Positions 23,396 to 32,685 of a stretch of 55,443 bases of DNA are shown one piece after another. Under the pieces are notes generated by a model that was not told the origin of the DNA, searched no databases, and was given only the letters and a program-made list of their open reading frames with translations. Within the stretch, counting starts at the first letter, position 1; each line of letters begins with the position of its first letter. Made by a program: the position numbers and the translations under genes. The stretch is from Candidatus Poribacteria bacterium (GTDB lineage Bacteria; Poribacteria; WGA-4E; WGA-3G), in assembly GCA_022820835.1 (NCBI GenBank), contig JAJEET010000003.1, forward strand, positions 1 through 55,443, read 5' to 3'.

Positions 23396-26062
23396 CTATT
23401 TTACAATGACGAGCCGCCGTGTCTGCTGGAAAGATGGCGTTGTCAACTGGTAAAAATAGAGTCCACTCGCAACGCGTTCACCGAGCGCATTACGTCCATC
23501 CCAATACGCAGCACGTTCCCGGCTATTGTAAAACCCTGCGGACTGAAAACCGAGCGAAAGCGTCCGAATCAACTGACCCGTTGTATCATAAATGGATACC
23601 GAGACAGAACTGTCTTCCGAAAGTTGATACGGAATCCATGTTTCCGGGTTAAACGGGTTCGGATAGTTCTGCAGAAGTTGACTCCGCTCCGGTGTACCTA
23701 TGCTGTCAAGCGACACAGTCATTACGGCATCTTCAAGATGTGCTGCATCTACTGTGAAACTGAATCTTTCCGATGCAATATTCCCCGCAGCATCAGTGAC
23801 GATTACTTCGAGTGTGTCCCCGACTTCAACGACGCTTCGGTAGTTGAGATCAGCAGTCGCAGCAGCGAAGTAATTACCGCGAACTTCAGAAGTCATAACG
23901 GTATTGGTACGGAGGTTTCGTACTTCAACCGTATAACCGTTGCTGGACGCGATACCTTCTAAATTTCCGCTGACAACGAATGCCCACATATCGTTAGCTC
24001 GGGCGAACGGTGCCGCAGCGGCACCTTCCGTTGGGTTCGTCCATTTTGATCCGACGAAGGCAAAGTTACGGGTTTCTGGCACATTGACGATATAGCCTTT
24101 TCCACCCTCAATTGAAAAACCGTCATCGGGTGCACTCGGTGTCCACGCGACGAACTCCTGGTTTGTCGTATCCAGCGTGATAACGGTTGTCGCCCCTGTT
24201 ATCGCGACAAGGCTTTTGGCAGTCATCGGTGTTGGTGACGCTAAAGGCACAGACAGCATATTCAACCCTTTAGACAGCGCGACGTTGAAGACGTTGCTAA
24301 ATTGATCGCTTACTTCTTTGGTAACGGGTCTTGCGATGAACCCGTGTCTGCGGCCATCGGGTGAGTCGTAGTGTCCGACAACAGAACCGTCCTGATTGAT
24401 ATTCCAGCCCTCCGTGCTAACACTACCGGGAAACAACAACTCACGTAAATTGAGCGGGTTGCCAACATAAGTGCGTGGGACATCACCCACCTCTTTCGCG
24501 CGGCCAACGACACTTCTTGATTCGTTGAGACCGTGGAGAAAAAAGTATTCCAGATTTAGTGCTGCTGGCAGGTCGATATATAAAAATCTACCCGTCGCAC
24601 CGCGCATATATGCATGATATGTGCCCGCAGCATCCGCGTAGCTGCCCACGATATGACCCGTCCAACTCACAAAGTCGGAATAAGTTGCCGACGCTCCAGG
24701 TGCCTCAACGATTGTGTCCCCTGAAAACCCACGGCGAACACCAACAGCGTCTATAAAATTACCTGTCAGTGCCCCTGTCGCATCACTAATCCCATATATC
24801 TCCGTTTCGACAGCACCGGGGAAATCGTATTGCCGCAACTCACCATTTTCTAAAATGACCCCATGGTAAAGCCCGTTACTGTCCTGATAGTGACCGGCGG
24901 CTACCCCATTATTACCCAGCGCATAGAAATAAGTGCCTTGTGCACCAGGGAAATCGTGGGTGGTAAAAACGCCGTCAATCAGCGTAAAGGCGACATCTTT
25001 TTCACCATCACCACTCCGCGTGTTGCCAGCATAGTCCTCAAAGTCGCTACTCGCCGTCACCGCTAAAAAGTCTACACCCGGAACATCAATACTCTCAAAG
25101 GTATAGCCGCGGGGGGCACCAACGCGTCTGGGAATAGTGACCTCTACGGGCCTGGCGATGAATCCGTGTCTGCGGCCATCGGCTGTGTCATAGTGTCCAA
25201 CGACGGAGCCGTCCTGATTGATATTCCAACCCTCCGTGCCAACGCTATCCGGAACCCGCAGCTCTTGTAGGTTGAGCGGGTTGCCGACATAAGTACGCGG
25301 GACACCCCCCACAGGTTTGGCACGACCCACAGCAATCAGTCCATCATTGAGCCCGTGGAGAAAAAAGTAGTCCAACGCTCCTTCGAGTGGAAGGTCGAGC
25401 GTTGCGAAACTACCGCTCGGGCCACGGAGGTACGCATGATATGTGCCTGTAGCATCCACGTAACTCCCCACGATATTGCCTAATCCGCTCACAAAATCGG
25501 CATACGTTTCCGGTGCTCCGGGATACTCAACGATTGTGTCGCCTGAGAATCCGCGGCGAATGCCTGAAGCATCTACCATACTACCCGTTAGTCTCCCAGT
25601 GGAGTCACTATAACCGAAAATTTGGGTTTCGACAGCTCCCGGAAAATCGTATTGCCGCAACACGCCATCTTCTCCTAAGATGACACCGTGGTAGAGACCC
25701 TCACTATCCTCGTAGTGACCGGCGGCTACTCCATTATTACCCAGCGCATAGAAATAAGTGCCTTGTGCACCAGGGAAATCATAGGTGGTAAAAACGCCAT
25801 CAATCAGCGTGAAGCCGACCATTTTTTCGCCATCCGCACTCGGGGTGTTGCCAGCATAGTCCTCAAAGTCGCTACTCGCCGTCACCGCTAAGAAGTCTAC
25901 ACCCGGAACGTCAATCGTCTCAAAGGTATAGTTGGCATTAGCGGGGGCGACAACCGGTTCATCGCCGACTTGTGCAGCGGCGTTCATTAGAAAAAAGGAA
26001 TTAAAGCATAGGAACAATGTAAACGTGCAAAACAGCAAACTATTTTTAATAAGCGTGTACAT
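23396..26062 (-). CDS. Secreted HAF-repeat protein with FlgD-like sorting domain (2 modules)
   Basis: An 888-residue secreted protein. ATG 26062 (MYTLIKNSLLF) starts a clear signal peptide. The longer frame start at 26128 lies inside the preceding hairpin and is rejected. Two HAF modules follow, opening NYTFETIDVPGVDFLAVT and YTFESIDVPGVDFLAVT. Then come the LSKGLNMLSVPL region, a type A Ig-like domain (VGDTLEVIVTDAAGNIAS) and the sorting domain NYPNPFNPETWIPYQLSE. Module 1 is the most diverged inside the array (GVLRQYDF with an extra Glu-Asp, YSDSTGRLTGSMVD). It is second in transcription order. Confidence 0.8.
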   Translation of the reverse strand: MYTLIKNSLLFCTFTLFLCFNSFFLMNAAAQVGDEPVVAPANANYTFETIDVPGVDFLAVTASSDFEDYAGNTPSADGEKMVGFTLIDGVFTTYDFPGAQGTYFYALGNNGVAAGHYEDSEGLYHGVILGEDGVLRQYDFPGAVETQIFGYSDSTGRLTGSMVDASGIRRGFSGDTIVEYPGAPETYADFVSGLGNIVGSYVDATGTYHAYLRGPSGSFATLDLPLEGALDYFFLHGLNDGLIAVGRAKPVGGVPRTYVGNPLNLQELRVPDSVGTEGWNINQDGSVVGHYDTADGRRHGFIARPVEVTIPRRVGAPRGYTFESIDVPGVDFLAVTASSDFEDYAGNTRSGDGEKDVAFTLIDGVFTTHDFPGAQGTYFYALGNNGVAAGHYQDSNGLYHGVILENGELRQYDFPGAVETEIYGISDATGALTGNFIDAVGVRRGFSGDTIVEAPGASATYSDFVSWTGHIVGSYADAAGTYHAYMRGATGRFLYIDLPAALNLEYFFLHGLNESRSVVGRAKEVGDVPRTYVGNPLNLRELLFPGSVSTEGWNINQDGSVVGHYDSPDGRRHGFIARPVTKEVSDQFSNVFNVALSKGLNMLSVPLASPTPMTAKSLVAITGATTVITLDTTNQEFVAWTPSAPDDGFSIEGGKGYIVNVPETRNFAFVGSKWTNPTEGAAAAPFARANDMWAFVVSGNLEGIASSNGYTVEVRNLRTNTVMTSEVRGNYFAAATADLNYRSVVEVGDTLEVIVTDAAGNIASERFSFTVDAAHLEDAVMTVSLDSIGTPERSQLLQNYPNPFNPETWIPYQLSEDSSVSVSIYDTTGQLIRTLSLGFQSAGFYNSRERAAYWDGRNALGERVASGLYFYQLTTPSFQQTRRLVIVK

Positions 26063-26093
26063 AATAAAATTCTTCTTTCTTAGGTTTACGAGT

Positions 26094-26128
26094 GTGTCAC
26101 AGCTGCACCGACAGTACAACTGTGACAC
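26094..26128. terminator. 3' hairpin of HAF gene 5
   Basis: Arms GTGTCACAGCTGCAC and GTACAACTGTGACAC pair with two G-U pairs in minus-strand RNA, with a 5-nt loop. It lies 25 bp after the stop at 26153 and 32 bp before the start of gene 4. Confidence 0.6.
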
Positions 26129-26152
26129 CTATAAATTCTCTGGGAACGAACC

Positions 26153-28834
26153 CTACTTTACAATGACGAGTTGTCGTGTCTGCTCGAAAGAGGGTGTCGT
26201 CAACTGGTAGAAATAGAGTCCACTCGCAACGCGCTCGCCTAACGCATTGCGTCCATCCCAATACGCAGCACGCTCGCGACTATTGTAGAACCCCGCGGAT
26301 TGAAAACCGAGCGAAAGGGTCCGAACCAACTGACCCGTTGTATCATAAATGGAAACCGACACAGGACTGTCTTTCGAGAGTTGATACGGAATCCACGTCT
26401 CCGGGTTAAATGGATTCGGGTAGTTCTGTAATAACTGATTCTGCATCGGTTGACCGATACCATCAAGGTTGACCGACAAAACCGCGTTTGCAAGATGCTC
26501 AGGAGTCACCTTAAAACCAGTAGTTTGTGATTCGACATTTCCATCCGGCCCGATGACGCGCAATTCAAGCACATCTCCAACTTGGACGACACTCCGCCGC
26601 GTCAAGTCGGCAGTCGCAGCAGCGAAGTAACCACCTTGCACCCGAGCAGTTATCACGCTGTTTGTTCTGAGGTTACGGACGATGACTTGATAGCCATCAA
26701 AAGCGGGTTTACCCACCAAATGTCCACTGACAACGAATGCCCACGCTTCTCGAGGCATTTGTGTGGATATGGCAGTTGGCGACGCAGCAGCCTCGGTCGG
26801 ATTTGTCCATTGTGATCCAACGAAGGCAAAGTTGCGAGCTGCTAAGACATTGACGATATAGCCTTTGCCGCCTTCAACCGGAAAACCGTCATCGGGGGCA
26901 TCTGGTGTCCACGCGACGAACTCCTGGCTTGCTGTATCCAGTGTGATAACGGTTGTCGCCCCTGTTATAGCGATAAGGGACTTGGCAGTCATCGGTGTCG
27001 GTTGTGCCAACGGCACAGAAAGCATATTCAAACCCTTGGAGAGTGTAACAGTGTAAGCGTTACTAAAAGCGTCACTCATCGCTTCCGGAGCGGGTCTGGC
27101 GATAAATCCGTGCCTGCGGCCATCAGGAGAGTCATAGTGCCCAACGACGGAGCCGTCCTGATTGATATTCCAGCCCTCCGTGCTAACGCTGCCCGGATAC
27201 TGGATTGGATGTAGCCCGTGCTGGAGCGAGCCGACAGAGGTACGCGGGACACCACCGATCCTCTTGGACCTGCCAACGAGAGTCCCCACATCGTTGATAC
27301 CGTGCACAAAAAAGTATTCAAACGTCGAGGCTTGTGGAAAATCGAGAGATATAAACCTGTCATTTTGACCACTCACGTATGGATGATATAGACCGTCAGC
27401 ATCTACGTAACTCCCCACTATACGGCCGCTCGCGTTCACGAAATGCGCATAAGTTGCCGATGCCCCGGGAACCTCAATGATTGCGTCGCCCGAGAATCCA
27501 CGACGCACCCCAGACGCATCTATAAAACTACCGGTTAGGGCACCCGTCGAATCACTAAGCCCGTAGATCTCTGTTTCAACGGCATCCGGAAAATCGTATT
27601 GACGCAGTTCGCCATCTTCCAAAATCACGCCGTGATATAAACCATCGCTATCTTCGTAGTGTCCCGCAGCAGTCCCATCATTACCCAGTGCATAGAAATG
27701 AGTCTTCTGCGAACCGGGGAAATCGTAGGTCGTAAAGACACCATCAATCAGCGTAAAGCCGACATCTTTTTCACCATCACCACTTTTCGTGTAGCCAGCG
27801 TAACTCTCAAAGTCGCTACTCGCCGTCACCGCTAAAAAATCTACACCCGGAACACCAATACTCTCAAAAGTATAATTGAAGTCGGTGGGTGTGGCAATAG
27901 GTGGATCATCGACGGGTGCATCGGTGTCCATTATGGGTCTGGCTATGAACCCGTGTGTTCGACCCTCCGCGGATTTATAGTTTCCGACGACAGAACCGTC
28001 TTGGTTGATATTATAGCCCTCCGTGCTAACGCTGCCCGGAAACTTTAATTCCTGTAGTCCGTCTTGGAAGGTGCCGACAAGGGTACCCGGAACATCACCC
28101 ACCCGTTTGGTTCGGGCAACGACCACATTTTCATCGTTGATACCGTGTACAAAAAAGTATTCCAGAATTGCTGCTCTTGGAAGCTTGAGAGGGACAAATC
28201 TGCCAGTCGGCGTACGTATGTATGGATGATATAGACCGTCAGCATCCACGAAGCTACCGACCATACCACCGCTTGCGTTCACAAAATCAGCATAAGTTTC
28301 CGTTGCGCCAGGGAACTCAATGATTTCGTCCGCTGAGAAGCCGCGGCGAATGCCAGAGGCATCTATAAAGTTACCCGTCAGTGCCCCGGTGGAATCAGAA
28401 ATACCCCATAGCTCTGTCTCAACCGCACCCGGAAAATCGTATTGCCGCAGTTCGCCATTTTCCAAGACGACACCGTGAAACAGACCATCGCTGTCCTGGT
28501 AATGGCCTGCAGCGTTCCCATTATTACCGAGCGCGAAGAAATAAGTGTTCTGTGAATCGGGGAAATCATAAGTCGTGAAAACGCCGTCAATCAGCGTAAA
28601 GGCGACATCTTTCTCGCCATCAGCACTTCGCGTGTAGCCAGCGTAATCCTCAAAATCACTACTTGCCGTCAACGCTAAAAAATCTATACCCGGAACGTCA
28701 ATCGTCTCGAATGTATAGTTGTCGCTGACGGATTCGATAACTTGTGCAGCAGTATCTCTTACGAAAAAGGAACTGAGGCACATTAACAATGTGAACGTGT
28801 AAAACAAAAAATTATTTCTAATCTGAGTGTTCAT
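26153..28834 (-). CDS. Secreted HAF-repeat protein with FlgD-like sorting domain (2 modules), first of array
   Basis: An 893-residue secreted protein starting at ATG 28834 after TGAGGT, with signal peptide MNTQIRNNFLFYTFTLLMCL. It has two HAF modules (NYTFETIDVPGIDFLALT and NYTFESIGVPGVDFLAVT) and the LSKGLNMLSVPL region. The Ig-like domain is of type B (VGDVLELRVIGPDGNVES, shared with gene 2), and the sorting domain ends RQLVIVK. As the first gene in the transcription direction it has the long 743-bp upstream region, so a main promoter for the array may lie there. I cannot point to one with confidence. Confidence 0.8.
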   Translation of the reverse strand: MNTQIRNNFLFYTFTLLMCLSSFFVRDTAAQVIESVSDNYTFETIDVPGIDFLALTASSDFEDYAGYTRSADGEKDVAFTLIDGVFTTYDFPDSQNTYFFALGNNGNAAGHYQDSDGLFHGVVLENGELRQYDFPGAVETELWGISDSTGALTGNFIDASGIRRGFSADEIIEFPGATETYADFVNASGGMVGSFVDADGLYHPYIRTPTGRFVPLKLPRAAILEYFFVHGINDENVVVARTKRVGDVPGTLVGTFQDGLQELKFPGSVSTEGYNINQDGSVVGNYKSAEGRTHGFIARPIMDTDAPVDDPPIATPTDFNYTFESIGVPGVDFLAVTASSDFESYAGYTKSGDGEKDVGFTLIDGVFTTYDFPGSQKTHFYALGNDGTAAGHYEDSDGLYHGVILEDGELRQYDFPDAVETEIYGLSDSTGALTGSFIDASGVRRGFSGDAIIEVPGASATYAHFVNASGRIVGSYVDADGLYHPYVSGQNDRFISLDFPQASTFEYFFVHGINDVGTLVGRSKRIGGVPRTSVGSLQHGLHPIQYPGSVSTEGWNINQDGSVVGHYDSPDGRRHGFIARPAPEAMSDAFSNAYTVTLSKGLNMLSVPLAQPTPMTAKSLIAITGATTVITLDTASQEFVAWTPDAPDDGFPVEGGKGYIVNVLAARNFAFVGSQWTNPTEAAASPTAISTQMPREAWAFVVSGHLVGKPAFDGYQVIVRNLRTNSVITARVQGGYFAAATADLTRRSVVQVGDVLELRVIGPDGNVESQTTGFKVTPEHLANAVLSVNLDGIGQPMQNQLLQNYPNPFNPETWIPYQLSKDSPVSVSIYDTTGQLVRTLSLGFQSAGFYNSRERAAYWDGRNALGERVASGLYFYQLTTPSFEQTRQLVIVK

Positions 28835-28883
28835 AACTAAAACCTCATATAAAATATTATCTCCAAAGAAAACAATAAGATGT

Positions 28884-28895
28884 AGGACTTACGCA
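28884..28895. repeat. Solo AGGACTTACGCA end
   Basis: Identical to the left end of the miniature element at 36103-36222. No matching right end is seen nearby. Confidence 0.45.
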
Positions 28896-29205
28896 TGCTG
28901 CGCTTTTGTACCATAACATCCCAGTTTGGATTCTCAACCAGAACGCTATCTTTTCCGAAAAATCTCATCTAACATAATGGGCTAAAGTCAAAATTGCGTC
29001 CGTCCTGTTTAAGTTTCAAAAGTTCGCGTTTAACAATACGGTAAGAACAAGAACAGGGTATCCTGTGTCCATTTAAAAACACTATAAAGTATGAAACATT
29101 TTGCAAAAAAAATCAAGTAAAACATTATCTGTGCCAAGATCATTCATGGTAAATCATAAAAATATTATTGACATCTACAAGTGAACCAATTCCCCCGATA
29201 AGGGG

Positions 29206-29228
29206 TGTTTTTGCTTGGGTGTTTCTTA
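29206..29228. mobile_element. 23-bp cassette in a second palindrome
   Basis: It begins TGTTTTTGCTTGGG and ends TGTTTCTTA, and differs by one base from 12556-12578. Here it follows CCCCCGATAAGGGG and precedes GGGCAGG, splitting the family that reads GATAAGGGGGATTTAGGGGG at 36135. Confidence 0.4.
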
Positions 29229-29284
29229 GGGCAGGATTGCGCTTGCAGAAAATGCAAAAGTAATTCTAAAATCTACCATAGCTT

Positions 29285-29412
29285 TTACACATTCGTTTTA
29301 TATGTGTGTATATTTTCCTCCGTAGAAGCACGCTGGGCTCACGATATTTGAGAAAAAATGTCGACTTACGTAAACGAAAATCAAAAGTGAAAATTAAATC
29401 GTCCTGTATAAT
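29285..29412. repeat. Dispersed ~130-bp repeat, copy 2
   Basis: CCGTAGAAGCACGCTGGGCT, then GTCGACTTACGTAAACG and AAATCGTCCTGTATAA, match 6283-6420 in order and spacing. The central palindrome has decayed in this copy. Confidence 0.55.
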
Positions 29413-29577
29413 TTGCTTTTCGTCTTAAAGTGTTGTATAGTATATAGTTAGGTATAGACTCAATTTGAATAACATAAAAACTCACCTACCACAACCCAAG
29501 TTACCACCTACTGATAGACGTAGCACTCTATCTGAAAATTGTCCAAACTTTAGTCAATCCTAAGGAGATAATGTTTA

Positions 29578-31407
29578 ATGAAAAATTTTATGTGTTACTT
29601 TGTTATCGCCGTATTTGTTCTTTGCCAGTTCAGTTGTTCTTCAGAGGAAGACCCAAAAGAAATAGATAATCTTGTGACGGGGGACATGACAGAGATTGAT
29701 GCCACTGAACCTCTTAATATAACAGAGGATACACAGATACACCCGATTGCCGAGGGAACGGTGTTTCAAACCATGTCTGCAGCGGACACGGAAAAACTTT
29801 CGGATAAGACCCCTCTGCAAATCATCACCGTGCTTGAAGGCACCAATAGAGTCGCAATAGAGGCCCGTTTTCGGGGGGTTCGTGATTTCGGCTTCGGTTT
29901 CCCGCTCTATGAGTGTGAATTGATGAACGAAGCTGTTGAGGAGATGGGAGGTATCGCAGCCGGTATGTCTGGCAGTCCTGTCGGGCCACCTGGGCGCATT
30001 ATGGGTGCGCTGGCCTATGGCGATTCTTGGTCGAAATCCCCAACGCGGTTCTGGGTAACAGACATCGAGGCAATGGAAGACGCAAGAAACCATGAAACAC
30101 TTGGCGATTTACGCGAGGCACAGCTCGCAGAGGCACCATCAGCACAAATTAGTTCGGTCTATACGCCTGTGAAAATTCCACTCATGATTACGGGTATACA
30201 ACCCCATCGACTTGAGAAACTTCAACATCAGCTAAAAGATTTGCGTTTTGAGTTTATGCAATTGTTCGCTGATGCCAGAGGGATACCGGCTGCACCGGCT
30301 ACAGGGTCAACAAAACTTGCCGCAGGTGATATGATCGGTATTGGTGTTACATCCGGAGACATTGTAAACGCGACAGCTTTCGGAACCGTGACACAAGTTT
30401 ACGATGATGGAACATTTATCGCGTTTGGGCATTCAATGGATGGCAAAGGTAAAGCGAACTTACCTGTCTATAAAGCGGTTGTTAACGGCATCGTCCCCAA
30501 CTACCAATCCGCGTACAAATCCGCATCTATCTCCGGCAATCCGATCGGTACAATGACGAAAGACCTTTCGCCGGGCATTGTCGGCGAACTCGGCACCATA
30601 CCAGACATGATACCTGTTGAGTTGAGTTATCAATTAGGGAACGGAAAGGTCATAAAGAAAAACCACGAAGTCGCCTATGGACAGGAACACTTCATACCGC
30701 TCGTCGCGGCACTGACGATTGATGCAATCCGGCAGGAAATCAATTCCAGCACAATGGAAGCAACAGTTGAATTATCATTCAAAGAGACGAATACCCGGTA
30801 TATGGAAACCACATGGAACACATCAACAGACCCAACCCTCGATCTGTTGATAAACATGGATAGAATGATCTCTGCTTTTACTGACCTCTATGAGAACAGC
30901 GTAGAAAAAGCCACTTTGACTGAAGTATCAATCACTGTCAAGGATAAACCGGAGATGCAGCTTGCCACTATACACGAAGTGGTTGTGCCAGACGACTTCA
31001 CGCTCGGTGAAAGTGCTACCATCTCTATTACAGTATTCCCACATTGGAGTGCAACAGCCAAACAACGGAAAATCACCAAACAAGTAACATTGAACATCCC
31101 ATCCGATTGGGAAACAGGTGGTGCAGATCTGACTGTTGAAGCCGAGTATCCAGACGGTATACCTAACCCGTTTGATGCCCTATTTGATTTTGATTTTGAT
31201 TTTGATCTTGATGTAAGCGAGGCAGAAACGCCACCTGAAAATCTCGATCAACTCATCAACGATTTGGAAGCAAATCAGGTAACAGAACCCGGGAAAATCA
31301 CAATAACGCTTACCTCTGATGACTATGACACCATTGATACCGAAATCATTATTGACGACTTTATCGTGATCGGGGAACACTCGGATTTTGTTTTTATCAA
31401 CGAGTAA
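29578..31407 (+). CDS. S55 (SpoIVB-like) serine peptidase domain lipoprotein
   Basis: A 609-residue envelope protein. The N-terminus is hydrophobic (MCYFVIAVFVLCQFSC) and Cys20 is a likely lipid site, although the lipobox QFSC is atypical. Residues 125-165 carry GIAAGMSGSPVGPPGRIMGA and a TDIEAM block like the SpoIVB serine motif (S131 or S133). Residues 280-345 carry IAFGHSMDGKGKANLP and SASISGNPIGTMTKDLSPG, like its histidine region (H285). In SpoIVB the histidine precedes the serine; here the order is reversed. A long beta-rich C-terminal region follows, with a DFDFDFDLD run encoded by a six-base repeat. AAGGAG is upstream of the ATG. It stands alone and ends at a hairpin. Confidence 0.8.
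   Translation: MKNFMCYFVIAVFVLCQFSCSSEEDPKEIDNLVTGDMTEIDATEPLNITEDTQIHPIAEGTVFQTMSAADTEKLSDKTPLQIITVLEGTNRVAIEARFRGVRDFGFGFPLYECELMNEAVEEMGGIAAGMSGSPVGPPGRIMGALAYGDSWSKSPTRFWVTDIEAMEDARNHETLGDLREAQLAEAPSAQISSVYTPVKIPLMITGIQPHRLEKLQHQLKDLRFEFMQLFADARGIPAAPATGSTKLAAGDMIGIGVTSGDIVNATAFGTVTQVYDDGTFIAFGHSMDGKGKANLPVYKAVVNGIVPNYQSAYKSASISGNPIGTMTKDLSPGIVGELGTIPDMIPVELSYQLGNGKVIKKNHEVAYGQEHFIPLVAALTIDAIRQEINSSTMEATVELSFKETNTRYMETTWNTSTDPTLDLLINMDRMISAFTDLYENSVEKATLTEVSITVKDKPEMQLATIHEVVVPDDFTLGESATISITVFPHWSATAKQRKITKQVTLNIPSDWETGGADLTVEAEYPDGIPNPFDALFDFDFDFDLDVSEAETPPENLDQLINDLEANQVTEPGKITITLTSDDYDTIDTEIIIDDFIVIGEHSDFVFINE
31183..31212 (+). repeat. In-frame TTTGAT hexanucleotide repeat
   Basis: Four perfect TTTGAT units and one CTTGAT encode alternating Phe-Asp in the S55 protein. 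Changes in copy number would keep the frame. Confidence 0.7.
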
Positions 31408-31418
31408 TAAATATACAA

Positions 31419-31447
31419 ACCCGCTTGTTATATAACAGCAAGCGGGT
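31419..31447. terminator. Convergent terminator-like hairpin
   Basis: Nine-base perfect arms ACCCGCTTG (31419-31427) and CAAGCGGGT (31439-31447) with an 11-nt loop. It is followed by CTGTTTCT on plus and TTGTATATTTATT on minus. It sits between the converging genes ending at 31407 and 31470 and could serve both. Confidence 0.65.
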
Positions 31448-31469
31448 CTGTTTCTAACCGACACGAAAA

Positions 31470-32474
31470 TTATTCATCCCACGGCAACGGCACATCTAAC
31501 CGTTCACTGACACCACGGGCAGATGCCTGCTCCATTTCCCCGTAACGGATCCCTTCACAGCGATGTTGTTCCGTGCGTTCCGTCTCAATCGCTCCCGGTA
31601 ACAGTGCCCTATCGGTTCCCGGCATCGGTTCGTAGGTTTCGCGGACATCGTGCACCAAGCGATCGACTTCCGCATGGAAGACATCCATCGGCACAATAGA
31701 TTCGATGTCTATTGCGAGTACCATACCCCCATGACGCGCGCCTTTCCATTTTGCGGTGTCCTCAGATGGTGGTTCGGTGAAACCGGTCAACGCGCCACCG
31801 AGTAGACACGCCACAGCCGTATAACCAATACTCTTGAAAAAGGCAGCTGGGATCACTGAAAGGAGTGCGTCGAATTCGGGACCGCGTTGGTAGTCCGCCA
31901 TGATACAGGTCGCTGCATCGAGGACAACCGGCGGCTCATCGTTAGAGGGGATGGCGAAACATATCGGTGGATTACCGTAATACCCGAGTTGCGGTTTCGG
32001 GTCTTGACCACCCGCATTGCCGTGGTTCTGATACCCTTGGACTGAGAACCCAATACAACCAGCTTCGTTACATAAACGCGCGTAGTGTCCCGCGGATCCG
32101 TAGTGTCCTATATACCGGACGAGGCCCATACCGATACCGACCTCTTTCGCTTTGGTGATCGCATGTTCGGTGGCGCGCACCATCGGAAGGTAACCGAGGG
32201 TGCCATTTCCGTCAAGCACGACTGCGGTCGGTGTTTCATGGATGACACGGATATCCGGGTTCGGGTTGAGACTTCCATTTTCAAAACCGCCACAATAGCC
32301 GTTGACAGTTCGGGTACCGTGGCTGCGGACACCTCGGAGGTCGGAATTGACGAGCAAACGGCTGATGAGCGCGGCGTGCTCATGTGTGATACCCGCTTTC
32401 TCGAAGCAGGTGGTACTGAAATTAAGCAGTCGTTCTTCGTCTACATGGACAAAATCTTCTGGTGGTCGATTCAT
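31470..32474 (-). CDS. Ldh family oxidoreductase (malate/lactate/ureidoglycolate dehydrogenase type)
   Basis: A 334-residue NAD(P)-dependent dehydrogenase of the Ldh_2 superfamily, which is unrelated to classical lactate dehydrogenase. Landmarks are LVNSDLRGVRSHGTRTVNGY with catalytic His52, the TPTAVVLDGNGTLGYLPM strand, VGIGMGLVRYIGHYGSAGHY and the C-terminal GGMVLAIDIESIVPMDVF. Substrates in the family are 2-hydroxy acids such as malate, sulfolactate or ureidoglycolate; the exact one cannot be told. AAGGA precedes ATG 32474. It is a single gene facing the S55 peptidase. Confidence 0.85.
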   Translation of the reverse strand: MNRPPEDFVHVDEERLLNFSTTCFEKAGITHEHAALISRLLVNSDLRGVRSHGTRTVNGYCGGFENGSLNPNPDIRVIHETPTAVVLDGNGTLGYLPMVRATEHAITKAKEVGIGMGLVRYIGHYGSAGHYARLCNEAGCIGFSVQGYQNHGNAGGQDPKPQLGYYGNPPICFAIPSNDEPPVVLDAATCIMADYQRGPEFDALLSVIPAAFFKSIGYTAVACLLGGALTGFTEPPSEDTAKWKGARHGGMVLAIDIESIVPMDVFHAEVDRLVHDVRETYEPMPGTDRALLPGAIETERTEQHRCEGIRYGEMEQASARGVSERLDVPLPWDE

Positions 32475-32685
32475 ATTTTTTCCTTCCGTTTTAGCATCTT
32501 GGATTGAATAGATACTACTATTTCAGGCAGAACATCGGCAGCCCTATAGGGTGGTATCTATCCATCTTAAATAGTAATAACTATACCACAAAACGCGTCG
32601 AATGTCACGTTTTTTGTCCAAAAATAGTAGCATAACGCGAATACGATATGGCACTGAAGATTTGTGCCCCTAGAAGCATTTGGAA

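Larger units (their letters stand above)
28835..29577. other. 743-bp intergenic region between divergent genes, repeat-rich
   Basis: It separates the HAF array (minus) from the S55 peptidase (plus). It holds a half-copy of the AGGACTTACGCA terminal repeat at 28884, the 23-bp cassette at 29206 inside a CCCCCGATAAGGGG palindrome, and the dispersed repeat at 29285-29412. It must carry promoters for both directions. I see no convincing -35/-10 pair or ORF. Confidence 0.6.

Noticed and set aside
23390..23962. Plus-strand frame of 190 codons opposite HAF gene 4
   Set aside because: It is the antisense of the conserved sorting domain. Equivalent frames appear at the 3' end of each paralogue (for example 15619 and 18637).
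13557..28834. Regularly spaced repeats as a non-coding satellite
   Set aside because: The ~830-bp period is entirely within long open frames with conserved protein sequence, signal peptides and sorting domains.
31183..31212. Phase-variable switch in the S55 peptidase
   Set aside because: The repeat unit is six bases, so copy-number change keeps the reading frame and cannot switch the gene off.
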